A DNA stretch of 64,000 nucleotides, from assembly GCF_900217795.1 (NCBI RefSeq), contig NZ_OBMQ01000011.1, forward strand, positions 62,001 to 126,000, written 5' to 3'. Below the pieces are notes generated by a model that worked only from the letters and a program-made list of their open reading frames with translations, was not told the DNA's origin and did not search any database. The stretch is from Ureibacillus xyleni (GTDB lineage: Bacteria > Bacillota > Bacilli > Bacillales_A > Planococcaceae). The stretch's first letter is position 1. Each line of letters starts with the position of its first letter. Shown here one piece after another: positions 48,820-59,329 of the stretch. A program made the position numbers and the translations under genes.

Positions 48820-49182
48820 TTATTTGATTAAGTCAGGTCGTAAACTAACAGCATTATTCAAATAGATATGTTGAATATCTTTTTGATGAACTTGTGTATT
48901 GACGTGCATTAATACTCGAATACACAAAGGTAACGCCCCAGGTACATTCATTTCGTGTGTACACATTGTTGGTACATATTGCCATCCTTCGATTGAACGA
49001 ACTGCTTTTGCTGGAAAGGCCGATGTAATATCTGGTGTTGTGGAAATTACAACTGAAGCGATATCTTCAGGTTGAATTTTATTTTCTTCTACAATTTGTA
49101 AAACTAATCTAGTAATTTCATTATATATTAGTTCTGGTTGATCTTCTTCTACTGTTGTTGCGCCTCTTACACCGCGAATCAT
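48820..49182 (-). CDS. aroH: Chorismate mutase, AroH type
   Basis: Rearranges chorismate to prephenate. MIRGVRGATTVEEDQPELI and LPLCIRVLMHVNT include the active-site arginines. 120 residues, a trimeric pseudo-alpha/beta-barrel family. Overlaps the aroB start by 4 bp. Confidence 0.95.
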   Translation of the reverse strand: MIRGVRGATTVEEDQPELIYNEITRLVLQIVEENKIQPEDIASVVISTTPDITSAFPAKAVRSIEGWQYVPTMCTHEMNVPGALPLCIRVLMHVNTQVHQKDIQHIYLNNAVSLRPDLIK

Positions 49183-50270
49183 TTGCTTACCTCCATTAGA
49201 AGTGAACGATATTCACGATCTACTTCTCTACATTCTGATAATTCTATTGGTTGAATAAAAGGCTCACCAATTTTGTTTAATAACACAAATTGTAACTCCC
49301 CATACTCTACCTTTTTATCTTTCATTAAATATTGCTCCAACGTTTCGAAGGGGAATTTTTCCAATTGCTCAAAAGGATATTCGTTTTGTTTAGCAAACTG
49401 TAAAAAGTCTTTTGTAAATTGTCGATTAATTTGACCGTATCGTTCACTTAGAAGTAATGCATAAACAATTCCAATTATTACTGCTTCACCGTGAGCTAAT
49501 CCTCCATAACCTGCTGCAGCTTCAATTGCATGACCATAAGTATGACCTAGATTTAAAAATTTTCGTACCGATTGTTCTGTTTCATCCTTAGCAACGATAT
49601 CAGCCTTTACTTCTATACCAGCTTTTAAATGAAGCGCTAAACGATCATTGTCAATTGTGGTAATAGAAGAAGTATTCATTAATTCTTTAAGCCAATTTTC
49701 ATTTGAAATTAGCGCATGTTTAATTACTTCTGCCATTCCAGAACGAATCTCACGCTCACTTAAAGAGTGTAAAAGATTCGTATCGTAAATGACTGCTTCA
49801 GGTTGATAGAAGGCTCCGATTAAATTTTTCCCAAGCGGATGATTGATGGCTGTTTTTCCACCAACTGCTGAATCATGAGCTAAAATCGTTGTTGGAATTT
49901 GGATAAATGGTATTCCGCGCATAAAAGTAGCTGCGACAAACCCAGTTAAATCTCCAACGGCCCCACCACCAAAAGCAAATAAGAAACTTTTACGGGTACA
50001 GTTGTTTTCGATTAAAAATGTATGGGAATTTTGGAAGTTTTCAAACCCTTTGCATTCTTCACCTGCTGGCATAATGAATACTTTAAAGTCATAAGGGAAA
50101 TTTTGCGTGAAATATTCCCCTTGAGCTTCCCATACGTTTTGATCTGTAAAAACGACTAATTGGTCTGCTTTTTGCAACTTACTTTCAAATGAGAGAACGG
50201 ATGATTTTAAAATATCATTTCCAATAACAACTTCATATTGATGTGATTCGGTATTTACAGGAATTCTCAT
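49179..50270 (-). CDS. aroB: 3-dehydroquinate synthase
   Basis: NAD- and metal-dependent cyclisation of DAHP. It has GGGAVGDLTGFVAATFMRG, TTILAHDSAVGGKTAIN and NLGHTYGHAIEAAAG with metal ligands. 363 residues. It starts 3 nt after the aroC stop. Confidence 0.96.
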   Translation of the reverse strand: MRIPVNTESHQYEVVIGNDILKSSVLSFESKLQKADQLVVFTDQNVWEAQGEYFTQNFPYDFKVFIMPAGEECKGFENFQNSHTFLIENNCTRKSFLFAFGGGAVGDLTGFVAATFMRGIPFIQIPTTILAHDSAVGGKTAINHPLGKNLIGAFYQPEAVIYDTNLLHSLSEREIRSGMAEVIKHALISNENWLKELMNTSSITTIDNDRLALHLKAGIEVKADIVAKDETEQSVRKFLNLGHTYGHAIEAAAGYGGLAHGEAVIIGIVYALLLSERYGQINRQFTKDFLQFAKQNEYPFEQLEKFPFETLEQYLMKDKKVEYGELQFVLLNKIGEPFIQPIELSECREVDREYRSLLMEVSK

Positions 50271-50272
50271 GA

Positions 50273-51454
50273 TTAGTACCCCTTTGCGTACTCGCGCATT
50301 GCATCTATTTGTGCTTTTAATTGTGGCAGTTGATCGCTATGGTACTGTTCAATAATTGCCTTTGCAATCTCCCAAGCGATAACACTTTCCGCAACGATTG
50401 AAGCTGCTGGAACTGCACAACTATCAGAACGTTCAACACTCGCTTTAAATGGTTCCTTTGTTTCAATATCAACACTTTGTAATGGTTTGTATAGAGTAGG
50501 GATTGGCTTCATTACACCGCGCACAACAATTGGCATACCCGTTGACATACCGCCTTCTAAGCCACCTAATCGGTTTGTTGCACGTGTATAGCCGTTTTCT
50601 TCATCCCATAAAATTTCATCGTGTACTTCTGAACCTTTACGACGGGCCATTTCAAATCCAATACCAAACTCTACACCTTTAAAAGCGTTAATTGATAACA
50701 TTGCTTGAGCAAGTCGACCATCTAATTTGCGATCGTAGTGTACATAAGAGCCAATACCCGCTGGAAGTCCTTCTACAATTACTTCTACTACACCGCCAAT
50801 TGAATCTCCTGCTTTTTTTGTATCATCTATCATTTGCACCATTTTTTCTGATGCCTGCGCGTCTACACAATAACATGGATCTTCCTCGACAATTGCACGA
50901 ATTTCATCAGCTGATTTTCCTTCAATGCTTGAAGTATCTGCTTTAATGCCTGCAATTTCCGTTACATGGGCAACTACAGAAATACCTAACTCATTTAGTA
51001 ACGCTTTTGCTACTGAACCTACAGCCACACGCACTGTTGTTTCACGTGCACTTGATCGTTCTAATACATTTCGTAAATCGCGGTGACCGTATTTCATTCC
51101 ACCTACTAAATCTGCATGTCCTGGACGAGGGCGTGAAATTTGACGTTTAATTTCATCTGGATCTACGTCTTCTGGAAGCGGTTCAGCTCCCATAATTTTT
51201 GTCCAATGTTTCCAATCATCGTTTGTTACAACTAATGCTACTGGAGAACCGAGTGTTTTCCCGTGACGAACACCTGCTACAATTTCCACAGTATCCGTTT
51301 CAATTTGCATACGTCTTCCACGGCCATGTCCACCTTGACGACGTTTTAAGTCATAATTTATTTTTTCTGCACTTATTGGTAAAAGAGATGGTAATCCCTC
51401 GATAATTGTTGTTAGTTGAGGCCCATGAGACTCTCCTGCTGTAAGGTAACGCAT
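50273..51454 (-). CDS. aroC: Chorismate synthase
   Basis: Flavin-dependent final step to chorismate (aroF in B. subtilis). [42 protein letters not shown] and [16 protein letters not shown] are family signatures. 393 residues. First gene of the aro cluster; a TATAAT-like -10 lies about 55 nt upstream. Confidence 0.96.
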   Translation of the reverse strand: MRYLTAGESHGPQLTTIIEGLPSLLPISAEKINYDLKRRQGGHGRGRRMQIETDTVEIVAGVRHGKTLGSPVALVVTNDDWKHWTKIMGAEPLPEDVDPDEIKRQISRPRPGHADLVGGMKYGHRDLRNVLERSSARETTVRVAVGSVAKALLNELGISVVAHVTEIAGIKADTSSIEGKSADEIRAIVEEDPCYCVDAQASEKMVQMIDDTKKAGDSIGGVVEVIVEGLPAGIGSYVHYDRKLDGRLAQAMLSINAFKGVEFGIGFEMARRKGSEVHDEILWDEENGYTRATNRLGGLEGGMSTGMPIVVRGVMKPIPTLYKPLQSVDIETKEPFKASVERSDSCAVPAASIVAESVIAWEIAKAIIEQYHSDQLPQLKAQIDAMREYAKGY

Positions 51455-51604
51455 AAAACACTTTCTCCCTTCAACTCGCTAAAGTATGTATTTTTTATCA
51501 TAACATATATTATAACCTAAAAAACAGTGTCATTTGATAACTATTTCAATATAGTACCGAATATTCTGAAATAGTAGAATATAACGGTTTAAAGACGAAT
51601 TTAG

Positions 51605-51640
51605 TAAAAATACGCTTCCCGTTTTTCACGAAAAGCGTTA
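51605..51640 (-). terminator. Terminator of cheR
   Basis: On the minus strand ACGCTTTTCG pairs with CGGGAAGCGT, followed by ATTTTTAC, about 30 nt after the cheR stop. Confidence 0.85.
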
Positions 51641-51670
51641 GACCATTTAAAAGATTTTTCTCATTTTGAA

Positions 51671-52528
<858 letters not shown>

Positions 52529-52566
52529 TTAAATAAATCATTTTGAGAAAGATTTTTCATATAAAC

Positions 52567-52842
52567 TTAATTTGTTTTTTCATCGATAAATAGCTGAGAT
52601 GAAGTATGATTTATTGGTGCATCTAGAGATAATTGCTGCCGTGTTTGTTCGATTTCTAGTCGCAATTTTTCTGTTTCAATTATATAGCTTTCCTTCCGAA
52701 TTTTTTCTAGCTCAATTTCTTGTTTTAATACTTCTAATTTTAATTTGGATTGTTTATTGATATGAGTTGTTACAATTCCAGAGATTGAAATTAATGAAGT
52801 AATCGATACAATTCCTAACACTAATATTACGTAATCTGCCAT
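52567..52842 (-). CDS. Small membrane-anchored coiled-coil protein
   Basis: 91 residues: an N-terminal membrane helix (about 3-25), then a Lys/Glu/Leu-rich coiled coil (about 30-72) and a short polar tail. AAGGGGGGATAAAT precedes the ATG. I do not recognise it. It sits between cheR and ndk, separate from both by intergenic sequence. Confidence 0.65.
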   Translation of the reverse strand: MADYVILVLGIVSITSLISISGIVTTHINKQSKLKLEVLKQEIELEKIRKESYIIETEKLRLEIEQTRQQLSLDAPINHTSSQLFIDEKTN

Positions 52843-52891
52843 ATTTATCCCCCCTTTTGTTAATACGTTTCAATTTATTAAAAGTTTCCAT

Positions 52892-52926
52892 AAAAAAAGT
52901 AACTACCACATTTCGTAATAGCTACT
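52892..52926 (-). terminator. Terminator of ndk
   Basis: On the minus strand AGTAGCTA pairs with TAGTTACT (one G-U pair), followed by TTTTTTAT. Confidence 0.75.
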
Positions 52927-52942
52927 CGTTGTTGTATAAATA

Positions 52943-53359
52943 TTAAACTAATTCTCCAGCGAACCATAAGTTAATTTCACGTTCAGCAGAAGCTGGTGAA
53001 TCAGAACCATGAATTACGTTTTCAGAAATTGTAACAGCGTAGTCACCACGGATTGTACCTGGTTGAGAATCAGATGGTTTTGTAGCACCCATCATAATAC
53101 GAGCTAAAGAAATTACGCTTTCGCCTTCCCATACCATTGCAAATACAGGACCTGAAGTGATGAATTCAACTAACTCACCGAAGAATGGTTTGTCAGCATG
53201 TTCTGCATAGTGTGCTTCAGCGATTTCACGAGTTGCTACCATAAGTTTAGCACCTTTTAATTCAAAACCGCGACGTTCGAAACGGTCTACGATGTCTCCG
53301 ATTACTTGACGTTTTACTCCGTCTGGTTTAATCATTAAAAATGTTTTTTCAATTGCCAT
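52943..53359 (-). CDS. ndk: Nucleoside diphosphate kinase
   Basis: Balances NTP pools by phosphate transfer through a His. [35 protein letters not shown] and ENVIHGSDS (catalytic His) are present. AAGGAG before the ATG at 53359 sets 138 residues; the frame opens 72 nt earlier. Confidence 0.95.
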   Translation of the reverse strand: MAIEKTFLMIKPDGVKRQVIGDIVDRFERRGFELKGAKLMVATREIAEAHYAEHADKPFFGELVEFITSGPVFAMVWEGESVISLARIMMGATKPSDSQPGTIRGDYAVTISENVIHGSDSPASAEREINLWFAGELV

Positions 53360-53473
53360 AAATAATTTACACTCCTTAAGTTTGACTAAGGCATTACACC
53401 TACCGATAAATATTACCAAAATAACATCCATTCATCAACTATTTACAATTTACGGTATCATTATTATTTAAAA

Positions 53474-54448
53474 TTAGAATTTCCTTTTACCGATAAATAA
53501 TGCAATATCCCGCAATTTTTTCTTCATTGGGTGGTTCGGCAATGCGTCAACTTCTTTCAAAGCTTTACGCAAATAATGATTACTAATACTAATCGATTGT
53601 TTTATTGCGTCGGATTTACGAACGATGTGAAGCATTTCCAATCGTTGTTGTTCAGTAACATCCCCATTCGCAGCCGACTCAATAAATTTTGAAATTGTTG
53701 GGTGGTCCTTTAATAATAAAATTGGTAAAGTAATATTTCCTTGTAATAAATCACTTCCAGCAGGCTTCCCTAGTTCTTTATCCGTTGCAGTGAAATCTAA
53801 AATATCATCGACGATTTGATAGCTCATTCCAACAAAATAGCCGAATTGTTTTAAATGTCTTACATTCTTATCATCCAAGCCACTTACGACTGCACCAAGC
53901 TCACAACTAGATTCTATGAGCAAAGCTGTTTTTCTTTTAATACGTCGGAAGTAATCTTTAATGTTTTGGTTATTACGAAACTTATCTTCTATTTGAATCA
54001 CTTCGCCATTACAAATTTCAACCATTGTTTTAGCTAAAATTTGATGGACACGTGGGTTTTCGATTGATGTTACATACTCTAAGGCACGTGCAAAAATAAA
54101 GTCACCCGTATACATGGCAACTCGATTATTCCATTGTGCTTTTACAGTATGTCTTCCCCTTCTCAAATCAGAATCATCTATAACATCATCATGAACTAGA
54201 GATGCTGAATGAATTAATTCAAGCGGTACAGCAATATTTTTTACTTGGTCTATATTATATTGCCCAAATTTTGCACTTATTAAAACAAAAACAGGGCGAA
54301 TTCGCTTACCGCCCGCTTGTAATAGATGGAGAGAGGCATCATTTATCAAGTGCGAAGACGAGTTTAACGCTACTTCTAATTCTTTTTCGATGATGTCTAT
54401 ATCCGCTTTTAGATCGGAATATAGCAACTTTAACTTCATCTTTTCCAC
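53474..54448 (-). CDS. hepT: Heptaprenyl diphosphate synthase component II
   Basis: The catalytic prenyltransferase subunit for the C35 side chain of menaquinone-7. First Asp-rich motif HDDVIDDSDLRRG, second DDILDF. 324 residues. Start is GTG, 8 nt after GGAGAAGG. Works with HepS, whose gene is separated from it by menG, the standard hepS-menG-hepT order. Confidence 0.94.
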   Translation of the reverse strand: MEKMKLKLLYSDLKADIDIIEKELEVALNSSSHLINDASLHLLQAGGKRIRPVFVLISAKFGQYNIDQVKNIAVPLELIHSASLVHDDVIDDSDLRRGRHTVKAQWNNRVAMYTGDFIFARALEYVTSIENPRVHQILAKTMVEICNGEVIQIEDKFRNNQNIKDYFRRIKRKTALLIESSCELGAVVSGLDDKNVRHLKQFGYFVGMSYQIVDDILDFTATDKELGKPAGSDLLQGNITLPILLLKDHPTISKFIESAANGDVTEQQRLEMLHIVRKSDAIKQSISISNHYLRKALKEVDALPNHPMKKKLRDIALFIGKRKF

Positions 54449-54466
54449 GCGTGAAACCTTCTCCCC

Positions 54467-55171
54467 CTAGTTTTCTCTTTTAAAGCCCATATGCATAGCT
54501 GCAGCCCCACCGCTATACCCTTTATAACTTACTTTTTGAAAACCTGCTTCTTCAAACATTTTTGCTAATTTCTTCATGCCTGGAAAATCATTTGCTGATT
54601 CTTGTAGCCATGAATATTCTTTAAAACTTTTTGCAAATAATTTACCAAATAGTGGCATGATATATTTAAAGTAAAAACGAAATAGTTGTCGGTAACCCGG
54701 AATTTCAGATTGACTTGTCTCTAAACAAACTGCCATTCCTCCAGGTTTTAACACACGGTTCATTTCACGTAATACTTGCATATAGTCTGGAACGTTACGT
54801 AATCCAAAACCGATTGTAACGTAGTCAAATGTATTGTCTTCAAAAGGCAGTTCCATTGCGTTACCATGAATCAGCTCAACATAAGGATATGGTTCGACTT
54901 TTTTCTCTCCAACTTTAAGCATATTTTTACTAAAGTCTAGTCCCTTTACCATCCCGTTTTCGCCAGTAGCTTGTGCAAGTGCAACTGTCCAATCAGCCGT
55001 TCCACAACATACGTCTAAACATTTCGAACCTGGTTTTACGTTCATTTTTTTCATTGTATCTTCACGCCATTTTACGTGCAGTTGAAAACTAATGACCGAA
55101 TTCATTTTATCGTAACTTTCGGAAATGCTTTCAAAAACTTCGTGTACGTGTTCTTCTTTTGATTTAGCCAT
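54467..55171 (-). CDS. menG: Demethylmenaquinone methyltransferase
   Basis: Last step of menaquinone synthesis (UbiE/MenG family). [17 protein letters not shown] is SAM motif [12 protein letters not shown] and [24 protein letters not shown] are family signatures. ATG at 55171 gives 234 residues as in B. subtilis. Confidence 0.95.
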   Translation of the reverse strand: MAKSKEEHVHEVFESISESYDKMNSVISFQLHVKWREDTMKKMNVKPGSKCLDVCCGTADWTVALAQATGENGMVKGLDFSKNMLKVGEKKVEPYPYVELIHGNAMELPFEDNTFDYVTIGFGLRNVPDYMQVLREMNRVLKPGGMAVCLETSQSEIPGYRQLFRFYFKYIMPLFGKLFAKSFKEYSWLQESANDFPGMKKLAKMFEEAGFQKVSYKGYSGGAAAMHMGFKREN

Positions 55172-55201
55172 TTTTTCAGAACCTTTCTGCACATCAACTA
55201 A

Positions 55202-55945
55202 CTAAAAGCCCGTTTGTTGCTCTATGTATAGCTTTAATTCGTCCTTAATAGTAGACGAACGAAGATATTCATGGAGTAAATCTTTTAGGTCGTCTATTTT
55301 TTGTTGCAATAATAACTCAAAAGGTTGCCCTTCTTTTGTTGCACTTTCTATCATTTTCTCTTGTAACAGTGACTTATTGCCCTTTTGTATATAGTGAAGC
55401 TCTTTTTGTAATTGAAGCAACAGTAGGCTTGTATGCATAAATGTGCTATATTGTTCAAATCCATAAACTTGATAAAATCTTTTGATCAACTCAGTTTGCA
55501 CAACTGAAATCGTTTCGTACCAATCATTTAACGTTAACGAATTTGTTTCATATACTTTAATTTGATGCTCACAACGGATTGCTATACCTTCAGATAACTG
55601 CTTAATGAGAGGTATATTGCCAGCTTGAGCTAAAATCTCATAATACCGGCCACTATAGTAGTCACCAGAGAGAACAGTTAATTGTTGCTCTTTACTAGTT
55701 GCATTTTTTTCATCTATTTTATCATGCTCAGAAAGTGAGGCATGTACAATTCCAACTGTAATCGCGCTTTTTTGAATTTGTTCATTCCATTTTTCTCCAT
55801 TTAAAAATGGCATTAACAAATAAAACAATTGATTTTCATCTAAAACTGGGTCTCCAGTATATTGCAGTAATGTTCTATGACGAACATGCATGAAAATATT
55901 TGTTTTTAATTGTTCGATTGACTCTTGAATGTATGTTGCATCCAT
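55202..55945 (-). CDS. hepS: Heptaprenyl diphosphate synthase component I
   Basis: The non-catalytic subunit needed with HepT to fix chain length. 247 residues, all helical, with no Asp-rich motif; SGDYYSGRYYEILAQAGNIPLIKQLSEGI is the family's most conserved piece. First gene of hepS-menG-hepT. Confidence 0.9.
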   Translation of the reverse strand: MDATYIQESIEQLKTNIFMHVRHRTLLQYTGDPVLDENQLFYLLMPFLNGEKWNEQIQKSAITVGIVHASLSEHDKIDEKNATSKEQQLTVLSGDYYSGRYYEILAQAGNIPLIKQLSEGIAIRCEHQIKVYETNSLTLNDWYETISVVQTELIKRFYQVYGFEQYSTFMHTSLLLLQLQKELHYIQKGNKSLLQEKMIESATKEGQPFELLLQQKIDDLKDLLHEYLRSSTIKDELKLYIEQQTGF

Positions 55946-56014
55946 AGATATTACTCCATTCTACTTTAAGTGCAATTGAAGCCAACAATTGCATTTACTT
56001 GGTTGATGCGATGA

Positions 56015-56236
56015 TTATTTTTTTGAGCCGCTTTCTACAATACCGTGTGCAGAAATGATTTTGGCTTTCCCACGAATTTTCATTGCTGAAGTATGCTCTG
56101 TAAATTGTGCAATCATTACTTCACCAGCATCTAATTTTTCAGAATGATGGAATTTCGTATCTGTCCCACGTGTTAAACCGATTACATGTACACCATCTTC
56201 TTGGGCTTCAATAATAATATAATCAGGATTTGTCAT
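56015..56236 (-). CDS. mtrB: trp RNA-binding attenuation protein TRAP
   Basis: An 11-mer ring that binds (G/U)AG repeats in RNA when loaded with tryptophan. The 73 residues include [23 protein letters not shown] and [14 protein letters not shown], with the KKR-type RNA-contacting positions region and tryptophan-binding Thr/Gly loop conserved. It follows folE as in the mtrA-mtrB operon. No trp genes are in the window. Confidence 0.95.
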   Translation of the reverse strand: MTNPDYIIIEAQEDGVHVIGLTRGTDTKFHHSEKLDAGEVMIAQFTEHTSAMKIRGKAKIISAHGIVESGSKK

Positions 56237-56294
56237 ATTATTTTCTCCTCAGTAAACATATTCTGTTACATCATAACATAATCAATAGTCGAGT

Positions 56295-56864
56295 TTAAGA
56301 CATTTGAATAAATGAAATCACTTCGCGGCGCAAAACATCCTCCGTTTCGTAAATACCACGAGCAGCAGATGTTACGGTTTTAGAACCAGGCTTTTTCAGA
56401 CCGCGCATTGTCATACACATATGTTCTGCCTCAACTACTACATACACACCATAGGGATCCAACATTTCCATGATTGAATCTGCAACTGTTGCTGTAATAC
56501 GTTCCTGAAGCTGCGGTCTACGTGCAACAGACTCAAGGCATCTTCCAAGCTTACTTAAGCCAGCCACTTTTCCCTCTTTTGGCAAGTAAGCAATATGGGC
56601 TTTCCCGTAAAATGGCACTAAATGATGTTCACACATTGAATAAAACGGAATATCTTTCACTAAAACTAATTCATCATGATTTTCATTAAAAACAGTACTG
56701 AAAAACTCTCGTGGATCTTCATTAAGTCCACTAAACATTTCTTCATACATTTTCGCAACTCGTGACGGTGTGTCTAATAATCCTTCACGGTCCACATCTT
56801 CCCCAACGGCTTCTAAAATCATTTTTACCGCTTCTTCTATTTTATTTAAATCGACTTTCGACAT
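56295..56864 (-). CDS. folE: GTP cyclohydrolase I
   Basis: First step of folate synthesis, making dihydroneopterin triphosphate. Zinc ligands lie in [10 protein letters not shown] and [26 protein letters not shown] is diagnostic. 189 residues. AGGAGGATATTAAA precedes the ATG. Confidence 0.96.
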   Translation of the reverse strand: MSKVDLNKIEEAVKMILEAVGEDVDREGLLDTPSRVAKMYEEMFSGLNEDPREFFSTVFNENHDELVLVKDIPFYSMCEHHLVPFYGKAHIAYLPKEGKVAGLSKLGRCLESVARRPQLQERITATVADSIMEMLDPYGVYVVVEAEHMCMTMRGLKKPGSKTVTSAARGIYETEDVLRREVISFIQMS

Positions 56865-57013
56865 TTTAATATCCTCCTAAAGCTCTGATGCAATGATTGT
56901 CAAATTGAATCGTAGCACATACCTTCTTTATTCGCAAAATGGGTTGATTTTTATTATGTAAATATGATGATAACTTTTTTCAATCTATGTATATGAATAT
57001 TATTATAACATTT

Positions 57014-57052
57014 AAAAAGAGCAGTCATCATGCTTGTCCATGACGACTGCCC
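57014..57052 (-). terminator. Terminator of hup
   Basis: On the minus strand GGCAGTCGTCATG pairs with CATGATGACTGCT, followed by CTTTTTAAA. Confidence 0.9.
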
Positions 57053-57073
57053 TATGTAACTGCGAATACTGAA

Positions 57074-57346
57074 TTATTTTACAGCATCTTTAAGAGCTTT
57101 ACCTGGTTTAAAAGCAGGTACTTTACTTGCAGCTATCTCGATCTCTTCACCTGATTGTGGATTACGTCCTTTACGAGCTGCACGTTCACGTACCTCGAAG
57201 TTACCAAAACCGATTAATTGTACTTTGTCACCCTTTGCAAGAGCATCTTGAATTGTATCAAATACAGCTTCAACTGCTTTAGAAGCGTCTTTTTTAGAAA
57301 GACCTGCAGCTTCAGCAACAGAGTTTACTAATTCTGTTTTATTCAC
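57074..57346 (-). CDS. hup: DNA-binding protein HU
   Basis: Non-specific DNA-bending chromosome protein (HBsu). 90 residues: [44 protein letters not shown] (DNA-binding arm) and the [15 protein letters not shown] end. The start is GTG at 57346, 8 nt after GGAGG; the ATG nine bases upstream is only 3 nt from that site, and HBsu starts at MNKTEL. Confidence 0.95.
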   Translation of the reverse strand: MNKTELVNSVAEAAGLSKKDASKAVEAVFDTIQDALAKGDKVQLIGFGNFEVRERAARKGRNPQSGEEIEIAASKVPAFKPGKALKDAVK

Positions 57347-57464
57347 ACCATTCACCTCCTCTCAAAGGGTAGAAGCTAAATCATGTAAAAAGAGTAACAT
57401 ATAGAAATCCTTGGTGCAACTGTATTTGTCCATGTTTTTCGCTATAAAATTGTATTTTTTCATA

Positions 57465-57518
57465 GAAAAAACAAATAACAGGACTTTTCACCCGAGAAAT
57501 GAAAAGTTCCTGTTATTA
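57465..57518 (-). terminator. Terminator of spoIVA
   Basis: On the minus strand AATAACAGGAACTTTTCA pairs with TGAAAAGTCCTGTTATT (one bulge), followed by TGTTTTTTC. Confidence 0.9.
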
Positions 57519-57550
57519 GATTATACTAAAATTTGTTAAATTATACAATT

Positions 57551-59029
57551 CTAGATAATAAATGTGACTAAACCACGTTCACCTTCATTAACCATTCTTT
57601 CAATCGTTTGTCGCATTCTCTTTTTCGCATTTAGTGGTACAGCATTCATTTTATAACGAATACCCTCTTTTAACACTTCATGCAAAGTTGTTCCAAATAG
57701 TTGAGTTTGCCATAGTTGTTCACGGTCGTGTTTATAAGCATATTGTAAATCTTTTAATAACTGTTGACTATAAAACTCAGTACCTATTAATGGAGCAAAC
57801 TCAGTTTCCATATCTACCCGAATGATATGGTAGGATGGTGCGGATGCTTTCATGCGAACACCATAGAAGTTGTTTTGCTTAATGATTTCTGGCTCACTTG
57901 GCTCGAACTCTTCCATTGTCGGTAAAGTGACACCATAGCCATGCTCACTCGCTTCTTCAATAGCCTCACGGAAACGTTTATGAGCTTGTTTTGCTTCAGC
58001 AGCTTCTTTAATGAACAGTAGCCAATCTTTTTTCGTATCAATTGGTGAGTCAAGCCATTCATTACATACCGCTTTATAAATTTCTGGCTTTAATGTAACA
58101 CGAACTGTAGCTACACCGAGACCTGCATCCACACGCTCAATTTCACTTTCTTCTACAAAGTCGATTTCCCGAAGCTCGTTTGCCGCTTGAGAAACATCAC
58201 GAATTTTCGTTACCGAATTTAATACATTACCCACTGCGTCTGTTAAAGTTAAATTTAAAGGATGTGTATGATCTAACACATCGAGCCAATCAGGTTTTTC
58301 CACTTCAATGTCTTCAATAGGAAACTCATAAAGTGCTTCTTGAAGAATATATTCCATATCCTTTGAAGTCATTTGATCAATTGCTACCGGGATAACCGGA
58401 ACATTGTATTTTTCTAGCAACTGATTACGTAATGCTTGTGTATTGCTATGGCTTGGCATTTGACAGTTTAATACAATAACAAAAGGTTTTCCAATTTCTT
58501 TTAACTGATCCACAATCTGTTCTTCTGCCACTTCAGCAGCCATCCGATGAATACCATTTACAGTTCCATCTGTTGTGACAACGATTCCAATGTTAGCGTG
58601 ATCACGGATGACTTTATCTGTTCCAATTTTGGCAGCTTCTTGGAACGGAATCGCTTCATTATGCCAAGGTGTGTGAACATACTTAGGACCATCTTCATCT
58701 TCATACCCTTTAACCCCATCGATAATATACCCAACACAATCTGCAAAACGAATACGGAAAGGAATTTCGCTTTCCCCTATTGTAATTTCAGTTCCTTGTG
58801 CAGGAACAAATTTAGGTTCAGCCGTCATAATGACAGGACCAGGTGAACTTTGTGGCAGCTCGTCCAGTGCTCTTTTGCGATCTTCTTCATTGGTGATGTT
58901 CGGGAGCACAATTGACTCCATCATTTTCTTCACTAGAGTAGACTTACCCACCCTCACAGGCCCTACAACACCAATGTATACATCCCCATTCGTTCTCTCT
59001 GCTATTTGATGAAAGATTTCTTCGCCTAT
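57551..59029 (-). CDS. spoIVA: Stage IV sporulation protein A (coat morphogenetic ATPase), AUA start
   Basis: Polymerises on the forespore surface using ATP and forms the base layer of the spore coat. Reading from 59029 gives 492 residues, exactly the B. subtilis length: IFHQIAERTNGDVYIGVVG, Walker A GPVRVGKST (about residues 23-31), DCVGYIIDGVKGYEDE, and the conserved end. The only codon correctly spaced (7 nt) after AAAGGAGG is ATA at 59027-59029; no in-frame ATG, GTG or TTG lies between that site and the GTG inside the P-loop. A caller using normal starts would begin at that GTG (58957), lose 24 residues and break the Walker A motif. I infer an AUA start, or a mutated or misread base. A sigma-E promoter lies immediately upstream. 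Confidence 0.92.
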   Translation of the reverse strand: MGEEIFHQIAERTNGDVYIGVVGPVRVGKSTLVKKMMESIVLPNITNEEDRKRALDELPQSSPGPVIMTAEPKFVPAQGTEITIGESEIPFRIRFADCVGYIIDGVKGYEDEDGPKYVHTPWHNEAIPFQEAAKIGTDKVIRDHANIGIVVTTDGTVNGIHRMAAEVAEEQIVDQLKEIGKPFVIVLNCQMPSHSNTQALRNQLLEKYNVPVIPVAIDQMTSKDMEYILQEALYEFPIEDIEVEKPDWLDVLDHTHPLNLTLTDAVGNVLNSVTKIRDVSQAANELREIDFVEESEIERVDAGLGVATVRVTLKPEIYKAVCNEWLDSPIDTKKDWLLFIKEAAEAKQAHKRFREAIEEASEHGYGVTLPTMEEFEPSEPEIIKQNNFYGVRMKASAPSYHIIRVDMETEFAPLIGTEFYSQQLLKDLQYAYKHDREQLWQTQLFGTTLHEVLKEGIRYKMNAVPLNAKKRMRQTIERMVNEGERGLVTFII

Positions 59030-59053
59030 TGTAGCTCCTCCTTTACGTAATTA

Positions 59054-59082
59054 AGTTTATGTGTGTAAATCATCAAATATGA
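59054..59082 (-). promoter_or_regulatory. Sigma-E promoter of spoIVA
   Basis: On the minus strand TCATATT (59076-59082), 14 bp, CATAAACT (59054-59061) fits the sigma-E consensus (-35 with ATATT, -10 CATACAAT). It would start transcription about 18 nt before the spoIVA AUA codon, leaving just room for AAAGGAGG. spoIVA is a known mother-cell sigma-E gene. Confidence 0.75.
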
Positions 59083-59190
59083 AATGACTAAGGACAAAAA
59101 CCATCATGAAATAAAAAAATGCTATTTCTCTTAATGTATATGAGGGTTTTGCGTTAATAAGACTAGGAGAAAAAATATTTATTAGAGGAA

Positions 59191-59285
59191 ATGGCGGAAT
59201 AATTTTAATATTTGGCGGATATTTTTCTAGATTTGGCGGAAAAAAACTAAAATTTGGCGGATAAATCCTGTATTTTGGCGGAAAT
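59191..59285. repeat. Five GGCGGA direct repeats at 21-bp spacing
   Basis: GGCGGA occurs at 59193, 59214, 59235, 59256 and 59277, every interval exactly 21 bp, four of the five as TTGGCGGA. The 13-15 bp between motifs are A/T-rich and not conserved. The array lies between the yphF terminator and the spoIVA promoter, with no gene. Confidence 0.85.
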
Positions 59286-59287
59286 GA

Positions 59288-59318
59288 TAAAAAGCGCCCC
59301 TACCTTAGTAGAAACGCT
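59288..59318 (-). terminator. Terminator of yphF
   Basis: On the minus strand AGCGTTTCTAC pairs with GTAGGGGCGCT (several G-U pairs), followed by TTTTTATC. Confidence 0.75.
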
Positions 59319-59329
59319 TGAGCAATTTT

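Noticed and set aside
59191-59285. Coding repeat FGG-x4 read through the 21-bp array
   Set aside because: Stop codons interrupt the frame (TAA in units one and four) and there is no start site. The conserved part is a DNA motif only.
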